This document shows, piece by piece, positions 55,676-64,000 of a stretch of DNA of 64,000 bases. This stretch comes from Stereum hirsutum FP-91666 SS1 (taxonomy: Eukaryota > Basidiomycota > Agaricomycetes > Russulales > Stereaceae). The DNA lies in assembly GCF_000264905.1 (NCBI RefSeq), contig NW_006763133.1, forward strand, positions 1,622,329 through 1,686,328, given 5' to 3'. A model generated the notes under the pieces. That model was not told the origin of the DNA and searched no databases. It worked only from the letters and a program-made list of their open reading frames with translations. The translations under genes were made by a program, and so were the position numbers. How positions within the stretch are numbered: the stretch's first letter is position 1; each line of letters starts with the position of its first letter.

Positions 55676-56680
55676 ATGGCGAAGAAATCCCAACGTCACG
55701 GTACTACTAGTGCCAGTCATGGTACGACACAGACTGCCACTCCTTCACAAAGGAACAAAGACGCGGATAAAAAGGGTGTCTCAAGGGGCCCTGCTTTCCC
55801 TGTTCTGACTTCTAGAGACGATGTGACATGCACGACCTTGCTAGAAGACCAGATTCTACTCTTCGAAGTATGTACGGCGAACTCATGACTCCCTCGCTTA
55901 CCTTTCCGTTGACGGAAGGATGTTTCTACATCTCCCTCCAGAACTTGTTAACATACGAGGAATGTAGACAATTCGTGAAGTTCATAGACGGCTTGCCTCT
56001 GGAATTGACTCCACCAAAGAAGAGGGGCGAAGCCGACAGGCTCAACCGTTCGTATTTAGCCTGCCCCCTTTGCCAGGCTTTACTTAGCACAATGTACTCT
56101 AGATCGAATCTCAATAACTTCGGTCGACTTTGCAAAACACCTTTTCTCCACCCTCCAGCCCCATCTCCCCGACTTTCCCTACCCAGCCTCTCAGAAACGT
56201 GCCAATGCCACAGCACGACCGGCTCACTCTCTCAACTCCAACATCCGAATGTACAAGTATACACCTCATCAGCATTTTGGCCAGCATTACGACGACTCTG
56301 TGAAGGACGCAGAGACTGGTTCCAAGTCGGAGTGGACTCTCCTGGTCTATCTGACAGGAGCAGAAGATGGAGTGCAAGGTGGTGAAGTATGTGGCGCCCC
56401 ATCCCGCATTTATGAGCTGCGTGGGATATCCTAATTGCTGATGAGACGACATGATATTTCAGACCATCTTCTATACAAACGAAAGAGGAAAACCGCCAGT
56501 GGTGGCCCCTTTGACCCGAGGGACTGCACTGCTGCACCGGTCAGTACGTTTCTTCTCGTTGTTCAACGCAGGCTTGACGTTCATGGCAGACACGGCCACG
56601 AATGCCTTCTTCACGAGGGTTCTGAGGTTCTCAGCGGGACAAAATACGTCCTACGATCTGATATTATGTTTATGACCTGA
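55676..56680 (+). CDS. 2-oxoglutarate/Fe(II) dioxygenase (prolyl 4-hydroxylase type)
   Basis: Oxygenase that uses iron, oxygen and 2-oxoglutarate to hydroxylate a substrate, often a proline. Five exons (55676-55867, 55942-56047, 56103-56386, 56463-56539, 56590-56680) give 249 aa. The basic N-terminus (KKSQRHGTTSASHG) precedes the P4Hc domain: LLTYEECRQFVKFIDGLPLE, then MYKYTPHQHFGQHYDDSV with iron ligands H161 and D163, LVYLTGAEDGVQGGETIFYT, the distal iron ligand H228 (LLHEG) and the 2-oxoglutarate contact K238 (GTKYVLRSDIMF). The triad is complete. There is no signal peptide, so this is a cytosolic or nuclear type, unlike collagen hydroxylases. All exon joins were fixed by the family pattern. 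Confidence 0.92.
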
Positions 56681-56786
56681 CGCACAGAAAGGCTAAAGGT
56701 ATCAAACGATAGATGTGATCGACGATGTGACATATTAGGATACAACATAAGCAAAAGAACGAGTAGAAACCATCGAACAGAGTCCA

Positions 56787-58367
56787 CTATCTTCTGCCCT
56801 TCTTTTTCTTACCAGGCATACCAGCCTCTACGACATCATCATCCCGGTCCCTGTTATCTGCTCCTCCCTCCCTATCCTCTCTTCTCCTCTTCCTCCCGCC
56901 GGCCCCACCTTTTGACATAGCCTGGTCCTTCATCTCGTTCACAGCCAACCGGCTTGCTTCTTCTACGCGCTCCCTAAGCAATGCAATCTCGTCCTTGTCT
57001 GTTGGCCAAAGGTCCATCTTTTTTCCAGTGACTTTCTCAATCCGATGGATGAGTTCGATGTCGTACTGTGTCACCAGAGTGATCGATTTCCCTGCACGCC
57101 CCGCTCTTGCAGTTCGACCGACTCGGTGAATGTAGTCTTTGGAATGCGTTGGGATGTCGAAGTTGATCACGACGTCGACAGAAGGAATATCAAGACCACT
57201 GTTCGGGGTTTGTGAGCAAGCGATGGATGTAAAGTGCGCGAAAGACAAAACTTACCGACTAGCGACATCCGTGGCCACAAGGATACTACGACCGCCGCTT
57301 TTGAACTTACTCAGAGCTCCTAAGCGCTGACTTTGGCTTAGTTGCCCATGCAATGGCACAGCAGGGAAACCGAGGGTCCGCAGAATGATTGAAAGTCTGA
57401 AATGAAGCATGATGAATATGTGAAGTAAGAGGTAATACGTGATTGGACGAACTTCTGAGCATCGTGCACTGTCCTCGTGAAAATCATCATGGAATTTTGG
57501 GCGAGCGTGTTGGCAAGGTTCACGAGATGAACTTCCTTGTGGCTGAGCGGCATGAAGAGGTAGTATTGCAAGAGGGTTGAAACCGTAGAATATCTAACTT
57601 GCGCCTTGAGAAGAAGAAGCAAGAAATGTCGAGCAAAGAGACATACTTTGAAGAAACCTCCACGCGGACAGGATTCTGCAGACTGGCGCGCTGCAGTTTG
57701 GCGACTTTCGTGGTCATGGTGGCAGAGAAGAGATATGTTGTGCGTTCCTTGGGTATGACCTTCAAGATTTTGTCGATGTCAGGACCGAAGTCCATGTCAA
57801 GCAGCCTATCAGCCTCATCCAAGACCTGTTACGATCCCCTAGTCAGATAAAGATTCCAGGATAGAAAGCCTGTATACGCACGAAAAACTTGAGCCCTCGC
57901 AGACTAAACCCTTTAGTATTCTCTAAATGATAATTCAACCTCCCCGGAGTTGCGACAATAATATGCGGCTTCTTTGCAAGCGCAATCGACTGTGAGACTA
58001 CATCCATTCCTCCGATAATGACCGCACAACGAACGCCTATACCAGACCCCAGAGCCTCAAACTGCTGAGAGATCTGGTACGCAAGCTCGCGTGTAGGAGC
58101 TATAACGCATGCGAACAGACCCTTGGGATCATTCCAGAGAGCTTGAATTATAGGTAGTGCGAAGGCGGCAGTCTTTCCTGAGCCTGTTGATGCCACACCG
58201 ATGATGTCTCGGCCCTCGAGGGCATGAGGGAGGGCTTCGGCCTGAATATCGGTTGGCGTTTTGTATCCGAGTTGTTCAACAGCTTCAAGTAATGGGTCAA
58301 TAAGGCCTATAGACTTGAATGATGGCGGATTGGCAGCAGATGTAGAGGCTTCTTCTGGAGATGGCAT
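56787..58367 (-). CDS. rrp3: DEAD-box RNA helicase Rrp3/DDX47
   Basis: Nucleolar ATPase for 18S rRNA processing. Five exons (58367-57882, 57825-57647, 57593-57453, 57396-57256, 57198-56787) give 452 aa. Helicase motifs in order: the Q motif ([30 protein letters not shown]), ASTGSGKT (59-66), [33 protein letters not shown] at 165-168, SAT, then [34 protein letters not shown] and [13 protein letters not shown]. The tail is Lys/Arg-rich ([20 protein letters not shown]), a nucleolar and RNA-binding extension. The match to Rrp3/DDX47 rests on the [13 protein letters not shown] start and the [20 protein letters not shown] block. It converges on the dioxygenase gene with a gap of 106 bp and is tandem to TRAPPC10. 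Confidence 0.96.
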
Positions 58368-58658
58368 CGTCGCGAAAATGCAGAGCAGGGGCGAGAGGAC
58401 AACAGAGACAGAGTCGAGCAGACGAAAAGGCCGAAGAAGGCACCCAAAAATTATTTCAAAATCTTTCTCGAGCTCGCGCCACAGTGGCGTGGCGCTATTT
58501 CAACGAGCCGGGAGCTCGGCCATGCCACCAGCATAGCAGATGAAGGGGTGTTTGTCGGGTATCGACTGTAAGCAAAGACGCAAAATAGAAACACAATAAG
58601 GGTACGAAAATGATAAGTTACTCCACAAACTCGCAGCCCCCAGCGCTGCTACCGGTCA

Positions 58659-61600
58659 TCAATAATAGTCTATGTCCGGCTCGCCCATGCCTATTACAAA
58701 GGTTGTCCGTCCTCCTCTCGGCAGCACCAAGACCTTCTCTGCACCATGTACTTGATACGTTTCAGCACTAGGAATTGCCAGCGAGCCCATGGTCATTTCC
58801 CCTCCGACAGGAAGAGCAGTAACCGAGACTTTAGGCAAAGAGAGTTCGCCATGGTGCAACGCGATTAATGTGATCGGCACAGTGTAGGTCTCCCCGTTCT
58901 AAAGATCTAGTAAGTCCCAGCTGCAGCTGTGTAGAATCAGAAAGTGTTACCTTTGCCTCGAAATCACCCCGTTTGCGCCCACTGACTAGCCAGTCCCTCA
59001 CCAACTCTTCGATGTCGAACCTCATCTTAAATCTCCGGCTCTCATCGCCGTAACTCATGCTCCATTTAAATGACGTGTGTATTGTGAGCAGCGCAGAGAT
59101 AGGTTGACCAGCGTATAGTGGAGGCAGCTTGTCTTGCGGGGGAGCTTGTTTCGAGAACGGGGAGGACAAAATGGATAACCTTGCCGCAGCGAGGATCTAC
59201 GACCTACAGTCAGTGATGATGGCCACGATATGGGACGGCAAGGACTGACATTCATCTGCGGTACATCTACCGGTATTCGAATTTCGCGCCATGAAGATTC
59301 GTCAAGGACATTGGGATGTGTGGTGCGGAGCGTCTACAACGCATTTGTTGATTAGTAAGCATTCGCTCCGATGAATCGATGAAAGAGTAGAGCACATACC
59401 TGTATGACCATCTGCAGGGTCTCTTCATAGTCATTTTCTGCCTGTATCTCTGGTACAACAAGTTCATCCGCCGCATCATAGAGGTACACCCAATCAGAAT
59501 CTTTCTCTAGTGCTTTAACCACGCTATTAACGAGCCGAGTCCGTGTGAGATGTGAGTCCTCTCCACCGTCAAGCACAGTGTCGACAACGTGTTCAATGAG
59601 CGCCTCAATTTCTGTAAGATGTCAATAAGATGTACAGGCAACTATGACAGGAGCGGTTCTCACCATCGCGGAGCATCCGATACTTTATACAGAGCCATAG
59701 TGGATCACCGACTTCACGATGCATTAGCGTACAGCACAGGACGACGAGGTAGAGACATTGGTCGCACCTCTCCCATTCTTTGAATCCATTTGGAATACAA
59801 TATTTACTGGACGAGAAGGCGTGATAGTCTGCATAATGATCAACACGCTTGCTTTCTGAGATTGTGAAATTTGATTTACCGCTATATTCCGTTTCTGGGG
59901 CAGTGTTCCCCGAACTACCAGACCCTGCGCTTCCCCCTCATCGGCTTCGAGACTAGCAGATGCCAATCGTACATGTTGATACGCGGCTGTTGAGATTGTA
60001 AACTTCGAGAAGAGCCTATTGCGATTACGTTTGAGCGATATATCTGTGCAAGTATGTACGACGTGCACATACCTCGACCCTCTGAAGAAGTCGTGGACAT
60101 TGACAGCGATTGGCAAAGATGTTGGAATTCGACTGCCGAGTAGTAATGTTCGTTTCACGGAAGGTTCGGCCTCAGTGCTATATTCCGCCGAGATATCGAC
60201 TTGCTATACAGATCTGGATGAGCGTGATAGTTGGATGCCACTGGATAGAACGCACCATCATGTGCATCGAGGAAGCGTCCGTATGAGGAACCAGTAGATA
60301 TACAGATTTGCCGGCCTTGAGGTTCGAGATGGACAGAGATTGTTCAGTCGCCTCTAGAGCAATATCTTCTTCGTCTGAACTGTACTTGAGCAAAGTGTAT
60401 TGTTGAGAAGACGACGAGCACTAACCATTGTGTTCAAGTACCACCTTGTGAGGCCGAAACTCCACACCAGACGCAGAAGTTAGGGTGATCTCTGCCCGCG
60501 AGATATTATTTCGACCGCTGGACGCTATCAACATGAGCTGTGGTGGCTTTCCCAGTTCAACTAGCAGTCGTCCGTTTCAGTAACGAGAGCCTGAGCAGTC
60601 GGTGACGGACATACCACGGTGTGGCCGTTGAATCCGAACTTCAAAAGCATGCAGATCTCGTATGAGCCGGACGAGCACCGGTGCTCGGAATTTGCGCTTT
60701 GGTGCTTTTGCACTACTTGGTTTGGACGCAGCGGCCCACTGAAGTCGTAGTCGTGATGCGCGTATTTCACTTGAGTCGAATAAAAAATTTCCCCATGACG
60801 ATGTCTAAAAATCAGTCAGCTCGGCTCAAATCGCTGTGACAAGGTGAACACTCACAGGGCAGAACAACGAAAATGTTGTTGTCCCGGGAGGTAATGTTGA
60901 GGCCTCGGTACTGAAGATAAGACGTTCTGACTCGCGGCCTGTCAGGACGACAGCGATTTCATCCACTGGCATATCCTTTAGACCCGGTTAATGTAGGCAA
61001 GAGTGTGCATAAGACAGGACTTACACAGGGTAGTCGATTTCGTACTGTCACATCCAAGAACGAGCCGTCTTTTGACTCTGCTAGGCGTGCATTCGGAGTT
61101 GCGATACGCAATGATATTGCTGGAAAGTCGTGGTGTATCATATCTGCGTTCACGATACGTCAGACTCGTTGTAGGGGCGAGTGCTGCGATGGGGTGCACT
61201 TGCCTGTGTCTAAGAGGCCGACCGCTTCACCCAACGATTTTACCAGCCCTCCTACATATGCGGTCTTGTCCGTCTCCTGCATTAGGAGATCTTCACCAAG
61301 TTCATCCACATATGAACCGAGAAACGAAAGGGCGAGGTCGACCCATTGTCGGTCTTTTGCCGTTCCTAGCAATCTATGAGTGTCAATGGCTTGGACGAGC
61401 ATATATGACTCCAGCGATGTCCATTGATGGGGTAAATAATGGGCTGGCAATGAGGAGAAGGTTTGAAAGGCTGGTGAAAGTCGTTTTCGATGTCTGAGCA
61501 GCCATTTGGTTAGTAAGCACAATAGACCGAGAATGAAGGGGCCACACGTACAAGTCCAATGCCGCAAGACTCCCGTGTAGTTTGAGAGCGAATTTTCGAC

Positions 61601-63282
61601 GATTACCCTTCGCATAGAGCTCGATGGCGCGATTGGTAAGGCCTATGTAAAGGTCATAGAAGGTGTCTGCATCAGCCATTGCCCGTACGACATCTTGATT
61701 GCTGATGGTCCCGGAGCTATGCTTCGAATGGCCGTTGGTAGGCGGTGAGGTGCAGGTGATAAGAGCCAAGGAAAAAGGTGGCTTGGATGGGAGATGTCCG
61801 ACTTTGACTCCTACAACGTCCAACTACAAACACTTAGCGCCTATCCGGTTGGAACTGCATTCTAGGTCACTTACCTGACTACGTGCCAACTCTAATAGAT
61901 CTGCTTTTGACGCGTTGAAAGCAACGAGAGTGGCTCCGTCCAGCGTCAACTCTTTTGCCCATACGTCACATTGCTCGACTGTGCTCAGAGCTGACGAGTA
62001 AATCCAGGATTCGAGGAAGAAGTGAGGGAGACTGCTCTACAAGTGCGATATGTCCAAATTAACGGACAGAAATTTCGGAAAGAGCATAGAACAGGACGTA
62101 CTTGGATGTCACGTAATCGTCGGCTGAATGTAACTAAGAAAGTATGGGTCTTCCTACATACTTCGTCGACTCTACCCATCTTCGCGAGCAGGAGGCACTG
62201 TCGGGCGATGATATATATTCGGAAGTCGAAAACTGAGATTGTATTAGCCAGGATAAGATCTCTGTAAGGTCTGCTCGAGACGGAGAGGAGAGGCGCCGAG
62301 TCGTCCTTGGGCCCAGCGACGATAAGTTGACCAAACCATGACATATTCTTCTCTCGTAGCACGTTAGTGAACATGATGTCCAGATCGTCGAATTGAAGCA
62401 GTGCGTCTTCGAAGAGATTCATTCCTTCGAAGGACGTAGCTATACTTTCCTGTACATTAAGATGAAAGCATTAGCATAAGCGGTGATAATATAGGATATG
62501 AAATGACCTTGAGAATGAAGAAAGTGCAATAGTTCCAGCCAGGCATTAGCCTCTGGCCCGCTGACCTCTTCACTTCCTCAGACCGTTGAGCTATCGTAGA
62601 GTCAAATGCTACCAGTATTCCCTCCTTGATCTTTGACAGCATCTCCGCCCACGCTGCAGGATTATTCTGCCCAACAGTCCACGCCAATTGGACGCACCTT
62701 CCATACCAGTTGTTCAAATGACTGTACGCAACACTCCAAGTATAAGTGACGTACCGGTCCCGCTTATCCAGATTAAAGTCTGCTTTGATCTTGTCTAACA
62801 CCGTGCCCTTCATCTGAAAAAAACCTCCGGCGGCAGTCCTCGCATCCGGTCGCACGACGTGAACGATGAGCCATTCCTGGTTCTTACGCTGACTGACGAT
62901 AGTGTGCCAGTCCTTGATCTGTTTCTTTGTAACGGTCTTGTACGTTTCATTGTCCTGCCCACGTATTAAATAGAGTTAGGTCTATATATACATGCATAGC
63001 AAGTCCACGTACCTCGCATAGGACAATGTAGATATTGAGGAGCGGTTTCTCAAGCAGCGTTGACGGGATTTGCGATGTGTGTTCGTCCCGAACACTTTCC
63101 AGAGATGCAAGCCTGATGCTGAGCTCCTGAATAGTTCGTACTGATGTCTTTGTGGCAGGTTTCCAATGTATGTTTCGTAGGGGGAGTTGAGCTATGAGTG
63201 CGGAATGGATCTGTTGCCAGTGGTCTGAGGAGAGGAATGAGGGCGCCGACGCGTAGGTGACGATGACATGCTGCGAGGACAT
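58659..63282 (-). CDS. TRAPP II complex subunit TRAPPC10/Trs130
   Basis: Large subunit of the TRAPP II complex, the Golgi exchange factor for Rab11/Ypt31 GTPases. Twenty exons (63282-63013, 62954-62755, 62697-62508, 62449-62102, 62036-61875, 61823-61552, 61493-61204, 61143-61025, 60975-60856, 60804-60615, 60560-60426, 60374-60256, 60203-60073, 60015-59880, 59828-59768, 59711-59664, 59611-59400, 59333-59250, 59196-58951, 58898-58659) give 1190 aa, between yeast Trs130 (1102) and human TRAPPC10 (1259). Marks: RDEHTSQIPSTLLEKPLLNI, KKQIKDWHTIVSQRKNQEWL, GGFFQMKGTVLDKIKADFNL, AWAEMLSKIKEGI, NLFEDALLQFDDLD and, near the C-terminus, VHGAEKVLVLPRGGRTTFV. The intron after exon 7 starts with GC, not GT. 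The intron 59829-59879 is 51 nt without a stop, so it might be retained. Confidence 0.94.
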
Positions 63283-63690
63283 AAAGACCAAAAGGCCAGC
63301 TCCAGATTACGATTGAAGATTCAAGTACGGAAAAAGTGGGTCGGGTATGAAGGAGAATGGAAAGCAGGTAAGGTATGATGGGTGCAAGCTACAGAGAGTT
63401 TACAGGCTGGTGTAAGCTTTGACGCCACGCGCCGTTTCCGCCACAGTAACCGGTCGCCGGAGCGTCAAGGCGACATGTTCAAGAATTCGCTGTCTACGTG
63501 AGGTCGAGGGTGGTAATCCCCAATGGACTAGTGAAATTTCATTGCTTTGAAGAAGGCAAACACATTTTCTCTCGTCCATTCACAGTAGCCCACTAGTTCA
63601 AGATCTTAGTTGGGTATATATATTGTCCACGTAGTGTATGAATAAATAACAAAGGCAGAACACTATCTCACAGTAACGAGACAACATCAC
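63283..63690. other. Spacer upstream of TRAPPC10
   Basis: About 410 bp between the 5' end of TRAPPC10 and the 3' end of the last gene on the same strand. A TATATATA word occurs at about 63616. No gene seen. Confidence 0.4.
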
Positions 63691-63963
63691 TCAGGCATCC
63701 GAGAAATCAATGCGGTGACAGACGGCACCATTAAAGTCGGTGCATCCAAGAACACCTCCAGCAGGGATAGCGTACAAACCCGGCCAGTTGGACTATAATC
63801 GGGGAAGGCAAAGCGAACAAAATTGTCAATTACACGTACACCGTCGGCCCAGATAGTTGAACAGCAGAGACTCACCTGGACGCCTGTGACTGTGGTCTTC
63901 TGGCCCCAAGACAAAGGGACGGAGGGTGCGGAGGTCAGAATCTTGAAGTCTGCACCGCTGGTC
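63691..63963 (-). CDS. 3' end of an unidentified gene (partial)
   Basis: Two terminal exons, 63963-63876 and 63792-63691, encode the last 63 residues, ending at TGA 63691-63693. Upstream exons lie beyond 64000 or in the last bases of the window; an AG acceptor precedes 63963. The text reads TSGADFKILTSAPSVPLSWG, QKTTVTGVQ, SNWPGLYAIPAGG, VLGCTDFNGAVCHRIDFSDA. Ser/Thr/Gly/Pro content, two cysteines and aromatic residues would suit a secreted or cell-surface protein, but I do not recognise a family. Confidence 0.5.
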
Positions 63964-64000
63964 CTTTGAGTGAAAATTGTCGTCAGTACGATTGCACCTT

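Noticed and set aside
1..64000. CRISPR arrays, bacterial operons, riboswitches
   Set aside because: No spaced direct repeats of the CRISPR type, no Shine-Dalgarno organisation. Gene structure is eukaryotic throughout.

Overview
The window looks like nuclear DNA of a filamentous basidiomycete, most likely an Agaricomycete. Its genes are split by many very short GT-AG introns (mostly 45-65 nt), sit close together on both strands, and encode typical fungal proteins: a division-1 chitin synthase, Vps1 dynamin, TRAPP II Trs130/TRAPPC10, a hamartin (Tsc1) homologue and a phenol 2-monooxygenase-type flavoprotein. There are no bacterial signals such as operons or ribosome binding sites. I built the exon models by hand from splice signals, reading frame and family motifs. 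In every model called with confidence the exon lengths add up to whole codons, but no transcript data were available.

Layout. 1-8.4 kb is gene-poor and repeat-bearing. It holds a C-rich tract with telomere-like CCCCTAA units, a 23-bp minisatellite, an isolated gag-like zinc-knuckle ORF, a decayed ORF with in-frame TGA codons, one weak gene model, and a clean 392-bp non-autonomous DNA transposon with 34-bp terminal inverted repeats and an 8-bp target duplication (hAT-like). 8.4-23.4 kb holds chitin synthase, an 8-cysteine small secreted protein, an alpha/beta hydrolase, the spliceosomal protein SNRNP27, eIF1, a probable rRNA-processing factor, PP4 regulatory subunit 2, a PAP2 lipid phosphatase and ribosomal protein eS21. 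24.9-31 kb holds Tsc1 and a cytosolic Hsp90 with two perfect heat-shock elements upstream. 32.4-36.4 kb holds a basidiomycete-type protein of unknown function with CDK-like sites, a split tRNA-Ser(GCT) gene and phosphoserine aminotransferase. 36.7-44.6 kb is a run of small-molecule redox and isomerase-type genes: SnoaL/NTF2-like, NmrA-like, aldo/keto reductase and zinc alcohol dehydrogenase. 44.9-51.2 kb holds Vps1 dynamin, NTF2 and a protein of unknown function. 52.8-64 kb holds a phenol 2-monooxygenase-type enzyme, a prolyl-4-hydroxylase-type dioxygenase, the DEAD-box helicase Rrp3/DDX47, TRAPPC10 and the 3' end of a last unidentified gene.

Most genes are housekeeping and independent. They cover ribosome biogenesis and translation (eS21, eIF1, Fyv7-like, Rrp3), splicing (SNRNP27), membrane traffic (Vps1, TRAPPC10), nuclear import (NTF2), signalling (Tsc1, PPP4R2) and cell wall (chitin synthase). 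The redox run at 36.7-44.6 kb is the only stretch that could be a small metabolic neighbourhood, but it has no synthase, transporter or regulator. I found no clearly new multi-gene system. The best leads are the hAT-like miniature element with its internal repeats, the uncharacterised protein at 49.3-51.2 kb with the palindrome in its promoter, a GC-AG intron in TRAPPC10, and an Hsp90 ending in MEEID instead of MEEVD.
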